From NCBI RefSeq assembly GCF_900113435.1, contig NZ_FOPG01000001.1:868001-932000 (forward strand): DNA of 64,000 nucleotides, given 5' to 3'. Under the pieces are notes generated by a model, which saw only the letters and a list, made by a program, of their open reading frames with translations, ran no database searches and was not told the DNA's origin. Source of the stretch: Sulfitobacter dubius (GTDB lineage: Bacteria; Pseudomonadota; Alphaproteobacteria; Rhodobacterales; Rhodobacteraceae). The first letter of the stretch is position 1, and each line of letters opens with the position of its first letter. Shown here piece after piece: positions 45,190 through 54,197 of the stretch. Both the position numbers and the translations under genes were made by a program.

Positions 45190-47217
45190 TCAATCCTTCA
45201 CGCGAATGAGAATGTTCATGTATTGATCGACCGACGCCTTTGCCTTGGGCGGTATGACCACAGTGGAATCGACTTGCTCAACGATGGCGGGGCCGCTGAA
45301 CTCGGCCCCAGCCTTCATTTTCGACCGGTCATAAACGGCAGCCTCGCAGGCCTCGCCTTTGAACCAGACGGCGCGGTGCCCAGCAGGTTCGGGCGTGTGT
45401 TTGACCACGTTGAAGGACGGCAATTCGGCCTTTTGCACCACGCCGGTGGCCTTGACCCCGGCGCGAAAAATGCTGACGGGGGAATCTTCGCGCCGGAAAT
45501 TGTATTCCCGCTCATGTTCGGCGTGAAATCCGTTCACGAGGTCTTCGGTGCTGGTGATCTTTGACGGTGCCAACACCGCCAGCGAGCGCCACTGACCTTG
45601 ATACATCATCTCGACCGTACGCTGCAAAACCGTGTTGTCCGGCGATACGCCCTCGTGGCGCAACCGCTCGACGGCCTCTTTCTCGATCCGGGCAAAGGCG
45701 GCTTCGAGGTCTTCGGGCGTCGTGCTGGCGGCATCGGCCATGAAACTGTCCGAGAAGTCATGCTGGATATCGACCAGCAGGCACCCCATTGCGGAGGTGA
45801 CACCGGGGTTGGGCGGCACGATGACAATCGGGATCGACAACTCGCGGGCGACCGCCGCACCGTGCAGCGCACCGGCCCCCCCGAAGGCGACCAAGGCGAA
45901 ATCGCGCGGGTCGTGGCCGCGGCTGATCGACAGCAGGCGCACGGCGTTGGCCATATTGGCATTGGCCACATCGATGATGGCCTCAGCCGCCGCGTGCAAC
46001 TCCATCCCAAAGGGCTCCGCCACCGTTTCGCGCACCGCCTTTTCCGCGAGGTCGGGGTCGAGCGTGATGTCCCCCCCCGCGAGGCTGTGGCCTAGGCGGC
46101 CAAGGACGACATTGGCGTCGCTGTTCGTGGCGACCTCATTGCCGTTGGAATAACAGGCCGGTCCGGGATGCGCCCCGGCAGATTGGGGGCCGTTGCGCAA
46201 CGATCCGCCCTCGTCTTTCCACGCCAGCGATCCGCCGCCCGCGCCGATGGTCAGCACCTCGATGCTCGGAAAGCGGATCGGGTAGCCGTATTCGATATAC
46301 CAATCCTTGGTGACCGTGGATTCCCCCCGGTACGTCAGCGATACATCGGTGCTGGTGCCGCCCATGTCGAACCCGATGGAGTTCTCATAGCCGCAAAGAT
46401 TGCCGATAAAGCGGCTGGCGATGGCCCCCGCCGCGATGCCAGACCCGGCCAAGCGGGCGGCAAAATCCTTCACGCTCGCGGGGGTCATCACGCCACCCCC
46501 GGTGTGCAGCAGCAACAAATCACGTTTGTAGCCGCCCTCCTCCAGCTTGTCGCTGAGACGTGACACGTAGTCGACCACCACGGGCGAGACGACCGCGTTG
46601 ACCATTGTGGTCGAGAACCGCTCGTGTTCGAAAATCTCAGGCATCACCTCGGATGAGATCGAGATATGCACGTCCGGCATCACCTCGCGAAGGATTTCGC
46701 GCATGCGAACCTCGTTCTCGCCATTGACGTAGGAGTTGATGAAGCAGACCGCGATTGCTTTGACGTCGCGCTTCTTGAGCACGGCAGCGACGCGGCGGGC
46801 GTCCTCTTCGTCCAACTCTCGGATTATCTTGCCGCTTGCGTCGATGCGTTCTTTGACGGTCAACCGGTCGCGGCGGGGGATGTAGGGTTTGGCCACGTCC
46901 TTGTAGGTGTCCCAAAGGTCTTCTTTGTTCGAGCGCCGGATTTCCACAACGTCGCGGAAGCCTTCGGTGCACACCATCGCGGCGCGTGGGAGTTTGCGGG
47001 TAATCAGCGCATTGGTGGCCACCGTTGTGCCATGCGAAAACATGGTGACATCCGAAAGGTCGACCTGAGCATCCGACACGCCTGTCATGATCGCGCGCAT
47101 CGGGTCATCAGGTGTCGAGGGGGTCTTTTCGATGCGAATTTGACCGCTTTCCTCGTCCATGATGCATACATCGGTAAAGGTCCCTCCGACGTCTACCGCC
47201 ACTCTCGTCTTGGTCAT
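45190..47217 (-). CDS. hyuA: Hydantoinase A / oxoprolinase subunit (HyuA)
   Basis: 675 residues. The N-terminal RVAVDVGGTFTDVCIMDE is the actin-like ATP motif; GFDMGGTSTDVSL is the second phosphate loop; the C-terminal part is a Hydantoinase_A domain. It phosphorylates the lactam or amide substrate for hydrolysis by HyuB. Start at 47217. An AraC-type regulator is encoded about 100 bases upstream on the same strand. Confidence 0.92.
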   Translation of the reverse strand: MTKTRVAVDVGGTFTDVCIMDEESGQIRIEKTPSTPDDPMRAIMTGVSDAQVDLSDVTMFSHGTTVATNALITRKLPRAAMVCTEGFRDVVEIRRSNKEDLWDTYKDVAKPYIPRRDRLTVKERIDASGKIIRELDEEDARRVAAVLKKRDVKAIAVCFINSYVNGENEVRMREILREVMPDVHISISSEVMPEIFEHERFSTTMVNAVVSPVVVDYVSRLSDKLEEGGYKRDLLLLHTGGGVMTPASVKDFAARLAGSGIAAGAIASRFIGNLCGYENSIGFDMGGTSTDVSLTYRGESTVTKDWYIEYGYPIRFPSIEVLTIGAGGGSLAWKDEGGSLRNGPQSAGAHPGPACYSNGNEVATNSDANVVLGRLGHSLAGGDITLDPDLAEKAVRETVAEPFGMELHAAAEAIIDVANANMANAVRLLSISRGHDPRDFALVAFGGAGALHGAAVARELSIPIVIVPPNPGVTSAMGCLLVDIQHDFSDSFMADAASTTPEDLEAAFARIEKEAVERLRHEGVSPDNTVLQRTVEMMYQGQWRSLAVLAPSKITSTEDLVNGFHAEHEREYNFRREDSPVSIFRAGVKATGVVQKAELPSFNVVKHTPEPAGHRAVWFKGEACEAAVYDRSKMKAGAEFSGPAIVEQVDSTVVIPPKAKASVDQYMNILIRVKD

Positions 47218-47319
47218 TTGCTGTTCCTAACTTGTTGCACGCCTGTCGGATGGCCGACCGGCATTGTTCTGCGCCGCGAGGGCTCAGTCATTTGGTTTCG
47301 TTGAATGGGTGTTGCTTGG

Positions 47320-48285
47320 TCAGTCGGGGCGGTGCTCCGCCTCCGTCCGGGCTTTTTTGCGGGTTGCTGTTGGCGTGCAGCCAAAACGGCTGCGGTAGTG
47401 TTTGCAGAACTGCGCGTGGTCGTAGAAACCCCATTTGTGGGCGATCTGTGCCATCGTCGAACTGTCATGGCCCATCGTGAGCGTCTCGTAACATCGGGTC
47501 AGTCGCTTGTCGCGGATATAGCCCGCGACCGAACAGTCGTTCTCGGCAAACAGACCTTGCAGGTAGCGTCGCGAAATCCCGCAGGATTCCGCCACCAGCA
47601 TCGGGGTCAGCTTTGGGTTTGCGAGGTTGTCGCGGATGAATTGCTCTGCGCGTTGCAAATGTGCAGCGCGGATGGTGGAAACGGAACTGTCCAGAATACG
47701 ATCATCGCTGCGCATCGACAGGCAAAGAAGGTCAAGCAGGTGCTGGCCTGCCAATTCGCGCGCGGCGTCGTTGATGACTTCGATACTGTCGATGGTGTTA
47801 CGCACCGCCCCCACGAAAAATGACCCGACACCCGATGTCGCGTCAAAGGTCAGCGCGCTGAGACGCTCAGTCGGCCCCAATCGGGACTGCACGCTGGCGG
47901 TCGGGACTTTGAGCACCCAAAGCTTGTTGCGCCGCGCATGGGAGAATTCATAAGGCATGTCCCCCTGCTCCACCAAGAAACTGCCAGGCGCGCAGCGGGT
48001 CTCGCGCGATGACTGCTCAAAGAGCACATCCCCTGCGTGAGGGATCGTGATAAGCAGGCTGCTGTCCTTTTCTTCGGCAAAGTGGCTTTTGTGGCGGCGG
48101 TACATGACGGCGTCGCAGTGCATCTCTGACAGCCCCAGAATGCCCAGCCCCCACGACCTGAGCGACCCGTTGAACGCCTGCGGATCGTGGCACTGTACCG
48201 ACAGCGGAAAATAGGTCTCAGAGATTGTCCGGGACCATATCGCGCTCTTGTCGGTCGCTCCGCTATTATCGGTTGAAACTAACAT
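47320..48285 (-). CDS. AraC family regulator of the hyu genes
   Basis: 321 residues. The N-terminal half has the AraC_binding_2 (FeaR-like) cupin pattern, and the C-terminal part (about 215-310) holds two HTHs (CGISRRYLQGLFAEND; WGFYDHAQFCKHYRSRFGCTP). It precedes hyuA on the same strand and is the obvious candidate for its control. Distinct from the regulator at 31512. Confidence 0.85.
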   Translation of the reverse strand: MLVSTDNSGATDKSAIWSRTISETYFPLSVQCHDPQAFNGSLRSWGLGILGLSEMHCDAVMYRRHKSHFAEEKDSSLLITIPHAGDVLFEQSSRETRCAPGSFLVEQGDMPYEFSHARRNKLWVLKVPTASVQSRLGPTERLSALTFDATSGVGSFFVGAVRNTIDSIEVINDAARELAGQHLLDLLCLSMRSDDRILDSSVSTIRAAHLQRAEQFIRDNLANPKLTPMLVAESCGISRRYLQGLFAENDCSVAGYIRDKRLTRCYETLTMGHDSSTMAQIAHKWGFYDHAQFCKHYRSRFGCTPTATRKKARTEAEHRPD

Positions 48286-48394
48286 TCCTTACTCCCGTCC
48301 AACGCTTTGCGTGAAACCGCGGACCTCAAACCCTTCGGTAAACTCTATCCAGAACCAACGCGCGAAATAGGTGATTTGCGCACAAAAATTTGGA

Positions 48395-48718
48395 TCAGTT
48401 TTGGCGGGCGGCATTTTCGAGGAACTCAACCTCGATAAAGGCAAACTCCCCGTCGTTCCCGTTCAGCACATCATGCTCAACACCGCGCTTGCGGAAATAG
48501 GGCACCCCGACCTTCAGTTCCGATCGGCTGAGGACCCCCTTCGCATCGCGGATTTCCAGCGCCCCGTTCTGGATGGGCACAACCAGATAATCGTATTCGT
48601 GGCGGTGCCAGCCGGTATTGTCGCCGCGCCCCGAAAAACTCCAGCGAGTGACGCGGGTGCGCGGGTTCTCGATTAAAACGGCCGAAACCGCGGTGCCTCG
48701 CTCACCGGCGTTGCACAT
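48395..48718 (-). CDS. Small cupin protein
   Basis: 107 residues, one cupin barrel. GWHRHEYDYLVVP supplies two His and possibly Glu or Tyr metal ligands; a later GVEHDVLNGNDGEFAFIEVE gives the third His. Such proteins may be isomerases, dioxygenases or ligand sensors. It lies between the AraC gene and the AEC transporter, so is probably part of the catabolic set. A GGAGG-containing leader precedes ATG 48718. Confidence 0.78.
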   Translation of the reverse strand: MCNAGERGTAVSAVLIENPRTRVTRWSFSGRGDNTGWHRHEYDYLVVPIQNGALEIRDAKGVLSRSELKVGVPYFRKRGVEHDVLNGNDGEFAFIEVEFLENAARQN

Positions 48719-48842
48719 CCTTCACCCCCTCCTCATCCTAGATCGGCGCAGCATGCTGCACCCCTATCAAGGGCAATGCTAGCCATTCTCAGGCCATCCG
48801 TCGAATGATTTGGCGCAGCGCGGTGAATTCGCCGCCAAAGGG

Positions 48843-49757
48843 TCAGCCGACGAGCGATATCACCAAGGGCAGTGAAATCGCGGAAAAGGCGGTGCCGTAA
48901 AGAACGGTGCGTGCGGAAAGCGGCACGCTAATCCCCTCTGCACGCGCCATCACATAGACATTCGCCGCCGGGGGCAAAGCGCCCATGATGATCGCGGTCG
49001 CAACCCAGATTGGATCGAACCCAGAGAAGACCGTGAAGGCCAAGGCCACCGCCAGAGGATGCAAGATAAGCTTCACCCCAAGGCAGGCGCCAAGCCGCGC
49101 GCCCATGGCGCCCCCGCGATTGCGGGCCAATGTGAGGCCCAGCGAAAACAGCGCTGCGGGGGCGGCGGCGTTTTGAAATCCGGTGAGAGGCGTGTCGAGG
49201 AAGGTCGGCAGCACCCAGCCCGTGCGCGCAAAGACGAGTGCGGTCAGCGTGGCAAGGATGAACGGATGGGTCACAACTTTGCGCAGGGATTGAGTCAAAC
49301 GGGCAAAGCCGCGCCGCCCTTCGCCGATCATAGCGGGCCAAATGGTAAAGATCAGCAAGACATCGGCGCAGAACACGAAAGCCGCGGGCGCCCCCGCCGC
49401 GGGGCCAAGCACGGCGACCGTCAGTGCAGGCCCCATGTAGCCAATGTTGGAATAGCTCGCCGCAAGGCCGAAGACTGCCGCATGGTCCCCGGTCTTGTTG
49501 CCGCGCCCGATCAGCCAGCCGATCAGGAACATCAGCCCGGTCATCGCGGTGGTCACGGCCAGAAAGCCCAAGAGACTGGCCGCGCCCGGCGGCACCACCC
49601 GCACCGATTGAAATAGCAGCGCTGGCAGCGCGAGGTAGAAGATGAAAGCATCCAGCCAGCGCTGCTGTTTCGCCCCGTGCCGCAGCAAAAGCTGGGCCAC
49701 AACACCTGCGAGAATGTAGATAAAGAAGGGTGCGATCAGGCCCAGACCAGCGATCAC
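48843..49757 (-). CDS. AEC (auxin efflux carrier) family transporter
   Basis: 304 residues with about ten spans in two inverted halves. YLALPALLFQSV and SYSNIGYMGPALTVAVLG are the family's characteristic segments. Bacterial AEC members move malonate, malate or other carboxylates. The start codon is GTG at 49757 because no ATG fits. Its partner genes suggest transport of the amide or carboxylate handled by HyuAB/PxpABC. Confidence 0.85.
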   Translation of the reverse strand: MIAGLGLIAPFFIYILAGVVAQLLLRHGAKQQRWLDAFIFYLALPALLFQSVRVVPPGAASLLGFLAVTTAMTGLMFLIGWLIGRGNKTGDHAAVFGLAASYSNIGYMGPALTVAVLGPAAGAPAAFVFCADVLLIFTIWPAMIGEGRRGFARLTQSLRKVVTHPFILATLTALVFARTGWVLPTFLDTPLTGFQNAAAPAALFSLGLTLARNRGGAMGARLGACLGVKLILHPLAVALAFTVFSGFDPIWVATAIIMGALPPAANVYVMARAEGISVPLSARTVLYGTAFSAISLPLVISLVG

Positions 49758-49864
49758 AACAGGGCGCTCGTCAGCTTTGACACGATACTCTCACATGCGT
49801 TGGTTCGGGAATTCATGGCGCAACTCTATGGTTAAAGTCCGAGAGCGGTACAAGACTGTTGCGC

Positions 49865-50767
49865 CTAAAATTGCAACTTGGGAGATAGGAAGGCAGAGGT
49901 GAAATACGACTTCAGCGCTTGTTTGGCGGGCGTCAACGGTATGGACCGATTGACGGCCAGCCCGACATCCATCGTGGGAATTTCCACATCTGTCACCACC
50001 GTTTCGATCCGTCGTCCTTCCAGTGACCAAGGCCGGTAGACCATATCCGACAGGATCGTGACCCCCTGACCGTTCGCCACCAGCGAACGCACCGCCTCCA
50101 CCGAAGACGTGCGCAACTTGATGCTCGGGTGCGCGTTGTTGCTGTTCCAGTATTTCATTGAGGAATGCGCGGCTTCGTCCACGGTCAGCATGACGTATGG
50201 CTCTTTGGCAATGCTATGCAACGACACTGCCCCGCCGTCGCAAAACCGATGCCCCGCCGGGACCCACAACCGCCTTGGGGATTTCAGCAAAGTCAGCGTC
50301 TCGATCCCGTCGCGGTGGATGTTCGAGGTCAGGGCGACGGCCATGTCGATCTGACCGCGCAGCAGTTGTTCCTCAATGCTCTGGCGGTTCAATTCGACGA
50401 TGCGAATGTCGATACCGGGGTAAAGCTGCGCCAACCGCCCCAGATGGAACGGCAGGAAATATCCAAGGACCGTATAGGTCGCTGCGATGGTCAAGCTGCC
50501 GGTAATGTCAGAGGTGCCACGGTGAATTTGGTGGGCTGCATCGACCTTTTCCAGAATGTCCCGCGCCACCGGCAGGAACTCCCGCCCCGCATCCGTCAAC
50601 TCCATACCCTGAGCGCGGCGTTGAAATAGGGTAACGGCCAAAAGCGCCTCAAGATCGCGGACCGACCCCGTAACCGCAGATTGAGAAATCGAAAGCAATT
50701 TTGCCGCCCGGCTGACCTGTCCGGTCTCAGCGGTCGCCACAAAATACTTCAAGTGCTTAAAATTCAA
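49865..50767 (-). CDS. LysR family regulator of the pxp operon
   Basis: 300 residues. N-terminal winged HTH (LKYFVATAETGQVSRAAKLL, then SQSAVTGSVRDLEALL, about residues 6-45) and a type 2 periplasmic-binding effector domain. It is divergent from pxpA, and the shared 120-bp space holds a T-N11-A motif, the standard LysR layout. Confidence 0.92.
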   Translation of the reverse strand: MNFKHLKYFVATAETGQVSRAAKLLSISQSAVTGSVRDLEALLAVTLFQRRAQGMELTDAGREFLPVARDILEKVDAAHQIHRGTSDITGSLTIAATYTVLGYFLPFHLGRLAQLYPGIDIRIVELNRQSIEEQLLRGQIDMAVALTSNIHRDGIETLTLLKSPRRLWVPAGHRFCDGGAVSLHSIAKEPYVMLTVDEAAHSSMKYWNSNNAHPSIKLRTSSVEAVRSLVANGQGVTILSDMVYRPWSLEGRRIETVVTDVEIPTMDVGLAVNRSIPLTPAKQALKSYFTSAFLSPKLQF

Positions 50768-50796
50768 CCTCTACCCCCTGATCCGCAGCACCAAGA

Positions 50797-50817
50797 ATTA
50801 TCTAAAAATCCAATAAT
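50797..50817. promoter_or_regulatory. Candidate LysR binding site
   Basis: ATTAT-N11-ATAAT in the AT-rich divergent region fits the LysR T-N11-A consensus. It lies about 30 bases upstream of the lysR start codon and 75 bases upstream of pxpA. Confidence 0.5.
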
Positions 50818-50891
50818 GCAACAATGAAAAAAAGAAATATCAATTTTGTATCAAGCTGCCATCATAGGTCCAGACCAGTGGAGGTGTGATG

Positions 50892-51671
50892 ATGAAAGAG
50901 GCCGTCGATCTAAATTGTGACATGGGCGAAGGATTTGGCCAGTGGGTGCTGGGCGATGCGCCGGACGAAGAGATCATGCAGATCATCAGTTCCGCCAATA
51001 TCGCAGCGGGTTTCCATGCCGGCGACCCCAACTCAATGGACCGTGTCGTCAAATTGGCTCAGGCGCATGGCGTTGGGCTGGGCGCGCACCCGGGCTATGC
51101 GGATCTTCAGGGCTTCGGGCGGCGCTACATAAAGACCGATGCGGCAGAGTTGATCAATGACATCGTCTATCAGATTGGCGCGATCCGCGAATTTGGTCGC
51201 CGCCATGGCGCACCCTTGCAGCACATAAAGCTTCACGGTGCGCTTTATATGGAAGCTGCTGTGAATGAAGAACTATCGCAGATGCTGGTTGATACACTAC
51301 AGGCCACCAGCCCCGACGCGCTGCTGTTTTGCATGAGCGTCTCAAAGACCTATGCCGCCGCCAAACGGGCGGGCCACCCCGTCATCCGCGAGTTCTATGC
51401 AGATCGGGACTACGGCAATTCCGGTTCAATCGTCTTTACCCGGCAGGTCGGGCGGCCCGATCCACAACAGATTGCTGAGAAATGCGTTAAGGCATGCAAG
51501 ACCGGCATGGTCACCACCGTCGAGGGCGATGAGGTTGAAATCCCGTTCGACTCGATCTGTTTTCATTCCGACACGCCCGGTGCGCTGGCTATGGGCCAAG
51601 CCATCCGTGCGGGCCTGCTTGACGCAGGCATACGCATCGCCAGCGCCGCTGAAGTCGCGAAAACCCTTTAA
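50892..51671 (+). CDS. pxpA: 5-oxoprolinase subunit A-like (LamB/YcsF)
   Basis: 259 residues. [23 protein letters not shown] and [12 protein letters not shown] are hallmarks of the LamB/YcsF family, whose member PxpA, with PxpB and PxpC, hydrolyses 5-oxoproline to glutamate using ATP. Three possible starts are clustered (GTG 50886, ATG 50889, ATG 50892); GGAGG at 50880-50884 best fits 50892. First gene of a five-gene operon with biotin carboxylase parts. Confidence 0.9.
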   Translation: MKEAVDLNCDMGEGFGQWVLGDAPDEEIMQIISSANIAAGFHAGDPNSMDRVVKLAQAHGVGLGAHPGYADLQGFGRRYIKTDAAELINDIVYQIGAIREFGRRHGAPLQHIKLHGALYMEAAVNEELSQMLVDTLQATSPDALLFCMSVSKTYAAAKRAGHPVIREFYADRDYGNSGSIVFTRQVGRPDPQQIAEKCVKACKTGMVTTVEGDEVEIPFDSICFHSDTPGALAMGQAIRAGLLDAGIRIASAAEVAKTL

Positions 51672-51697
51672 GTACATCACTCTAGCAGGAGACCAAC

Positions 51698-51934
51698 ATG
51701 ACACAGGTTCTTTCCCCCGTTCCCGGCACATTCTACACCCAATCTGCACCGGGTGAGCCGCTATACAAGCAACCCGGCGACGCGGTCGCGGCAGGCGATA
51801 CCGTCGGTCTGATCGAAGTCATGAAGACCTTCATCGACGTGAAGGCAGAGACCTCGGGAACCTTCAAAAGCTACCTGATCGACGATGGGGCGGCGATTGG
51901 CGCGGGCGCACCGTTGGCAGAAATCGAGGACTGA
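51698..51934 (+). CDS. accB: Biotin carboxyl carrier protein (biotinyl domain only)
   Basis: 78 residues, only the biotinyl domain: the biotinylation site Lys43 in IEVMKTFIDV, with the LSPVPGTFY opening strand. Housekeeping AccB is about twice as long with a Pro/Ala-rich arm, so this is a second, locus-specific carrier. RBS AGGAG precedes ATG 51698. It would shuttle the carboxyl group between the next gene's biotin carboxylase and PxpB/PxpC. Confidence 0.9.
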   Translation: MTQVLSPVPGTFYTQSAPGEPLYKQPGDAVAAGDTVGLIEVMKTFIDVKAETSGTFKSYLIDDGAAIGAGAPLAEIED

Positions 51935-51937
51935 TAC

Positions 51938-53305
51938 ATGGCTATCAAACGCTTGCTGATTGCCAACCGAGGTGAAATCGCCGTGCGGATCATCCGCGCT
52001 GCCAAGTCAATGGGCATTCACACCATTCAGGCCCATTCCGAAGCCGATGCGGACATGTTGGCCGTCCGGCAGGCGGATGAGGCCGTCTGCATCGGCCCCG
52101 CACAGGCCGCGCAATCGTATCTGAACGTAGAGGCCGTGGTCGCGGCGGCCAAGGCAACCCAAGCGGATGCGGTTCACCCCGGATATGGTTTCATGGCCGA
52201 GAATGCGGCCTTTGTCCGCGCGCTGGAGGAGGCTGGCATTACGTTTGTCGGCCCTTCGGCGGACACGATTGATCGTATGGGCGACAAGGTGGCGGCAAGG
52301 CAGGCTGCCGAGGCGGCGGGCGTACCTGTCGTGCCCGGCTCGAAAGGGCGTCTTGAGACGGTAGATGACGCCGTGTCAGTTGCTGCAGGTTTGGGGTATC
52401 CGGTGATGATCAAGGCCGCCGCCGGGGGCGGTGGCAAGGGAATCCGCATTGCCGACAACGAGGCCGATCTGCGCAAGATGGCCCCGCAGGCGCAGGCCGA
52501 AGCGAAAGCGGCCTTTGGCGATGGTGGGCTTTACCTTGAACGGGCGATCCAGTTACCGCGCCATATCGAAGTGCAAATCATGGGCGACGGCACCGATGCG
52601 GTTCATTATTTTGAGCGCGAATGCTCAATGCAGCGCCGCCGCCAGAAAGTCTGGGAAGAAGCCGGGGCCGCTTGTCTGGACGAGGCCACCCGCCAGCACC
52701 TATGCGATACCGCCGTGTCATTGGCCAAGGCCGTCGGCTACGTTGGTGCGGGGACATTGGAGTATCTTTACGACAGCGCAACCAAAGAATTCTTCTTTAT
52801 CGAGATGAACACCCGCATTCAGGTGGAACATCCGGTAACGGAAATGCTGACGGGCACGGATCTGGTGCAAGAAATGATCCATGTCGCCGGCGGTGGGAAA
52901 CTGCGTCAGTCTCAAGAAGACATCACCCGCAGCGGCCATGCGATCGAGGTGCGGCTCAATGCCGAAGACCCGATGATGCAGTTCCTCCCCTTCCCCGGTC
53001 AGGTCAGCAGCCTGAAGCTGCCCGAAGGTGACGGCATCCGCTTTGATCACTTCCTCTACGAAGGCTATCAGGTGCCGCCGTTTTACGACTCCCTTTTGGG
53101 CAAGCTGATCGTCCATGGCAAAGATCGTGACGCCGCGATCGCGCTGATGATCACCGCGCTTGAGGGGCTAGAGATTGGCGGGCTGAAAACCACCAAACCG
53201 CTGCACCTTGCTTTGGCGCATGACCCTGCGGTGCGGGCGGACGATTTCCATACGCAATGGCTCGAGCCTTGGCTGGCGGCGGGCAATCTCAAACCAACCC
53301 CCTAA
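51938..53305 (+). CDS. accC: Biotin carboxylase subunit
   Basis: 455 residues. Biotin-carboxylase N domain (KRLLIANRGEIAVRIIRAAK), ATP-grasp with Lys159 and AAAGGGGKGIRI, ERECSMQRRRQKVWEEA, EMNTRIQVEHPVTE and the C-terminal domain all fit AccC. Three bases after the biotinyl gene. It is a paralogue dedicated to this locus, not the housekeeping acetyl-CoA carboxylase, as no accA/accD is near. Confidence 0.93.
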   Translation: MAIKRLLIANRGEIAVRIIRAAKSMGIHTIQAHSEADADMLAVRQADEAVCIGPAQAAQSYLNVEAVVAAAKATQADAVHPGYGFMAENAAFVRALEEAGITFVGPSADTIDRMGDKVAARQAAEAAGVPVVPGSKGRLETVDDAVSVAAGLGYPVMIKAAAGGGGKGIRIADNEADLRKMAPQAQAEAKAAFGDGGLYLERAIQLPRHIEVQIMGDGTDAVHYFERECSMQRRRQKVWEEAGAACLDEATRQHLCDTAVSLAKAVGYVGAGTLEYLYDSATKEFFFIEMNTRIQVEHPVTEMLTGTDLVQEMIHVAGGGKLRQSQEDITRSGHAIEVRLNAEDPMMQFLPFPGQVSSLKLPEGDGIRFDHFLYEGYQVPPFYDSLLGKLIVHGKDRDAAIALMITALEGLEIGGLKTTKPLHLALAHDPAVRADDFHTQWLEPWLAAGNLKPTP

Positions 53306-53321
53306 CCACAGGAGGCAACTC

Positions 53322-54197
53322 GTGAAAACACGCTATACCTACGGCGGCGACGAACATATCTACGTCGAGATGGACGATGAAATGTCGCTTGACGCGTTCT
53401 TTAAGTCCCTATCGATGAGCAACGCGGTGCGCGAGGCCAAGATCGAGGGCGTCACGGAAATTTGCCCGGCGAACGCCTCCTTTCAGGTCCGCTTTGACCC
53501 TGATGTGATCGCGCCCAAAGCGATGCTGAAAAAGGTGCAGGAGCTTGAGCATAAGGCCGGGGATGCAGAAAAACGGCTGAAGACGCGGATCATTGAAATC
53601 CCCGTCTATTACCAAGACCCTTGGACGCACGAGACCCTGATGCGGTTCCGTGAGCGCCATCAAGACCCGTCGGGCACCGATCTCGACTATGCCGCGCGGA
53701 TCAACGGGTTTGACAGCGCCAAAGCCTTTATCGAGGCGCATCACGCGCAGCCGTGGTTTGTGTCGATGGTGGGCTTCGTTGCTGGCCTGCCGTTTCTCTA
53801 TCAACTTGTTGAGCGTGACAAACAGTTGCAGGTGCCCAAATACCTGCGCCCGCGCACAGATACGCCCAAGCAGACCGTGGGCTATGGCGGCTGTTTCTCT
53901 TGCGTCTATTCGGTGCGGGGGGCTGGCGGTTACCAGATGTTTGGGGTGACGCCGATGCCGATCTTCGATCCCGAGCAAAAGCAAAGCTACCTGCGCGACT
54001 TCATGGTGTTTTTCAAACCGGGCGACATCGTGAAATGGAAGCCGATCGACCGAGAGGAATATGACCGCATTCTCGGCGAGGTGGAGGCCGATACCTATGT
54101 GCCGCGCATCGCTGAGGTCGATTTCGATCTGGAAGCCTTTAACGCGGATATGCCCGGCACCAACGCCAAACTGATGGAGGCGCTCAATGTCGCTTAA
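53322..54197 (+). CDS. pxpB: 5-oxoprolinase subunit B / carboxyltransferase half 1 (AHS1)
   Basis: 291 residues of the KipI/AHS1 family; GYGGCFSCVYSV-type Gly/Cys-rich stretch, VSMVGFVAGLPFLY and FGVTPMPIFDP are the conserved parts. About 60 residues longer than typical PxpB, mostly at the N-terminus. Start GTG 53322 has GGAGG six bases upstream; the longer frame is not needed. AHS1/AHS2 proteins are homologous to the carboxyltransferase part of urea carboxylase. Overlaps pxpC by 11 bases. Confidence 0.88.
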   Translation: MKTRYTYGGDEHIYVEMDDEMSLDAFFKSLSMSNAVREAKIEGVTEICPANASFQVRFDPDVIAPKAMLKKVQELEHKAGDAEKRLKTRIIEIPVYYQDPWTHETLMRFRERHQDPSGTDLDYAARINGFDSAKAFIEAHHAQPWFVSMVGFVAGLPFLYQLVERDKQLQVPKYLRPRTDTPKQTVGYGGCFSCVYSVRGAGGYQMFGVTPMPIFDPEQKQSYLRDFMVFFKPGDIVKWKPIDREEYDRILGEVEADTYVPRIAEVDFDLEAFNADMPGTNAKLMEALNVA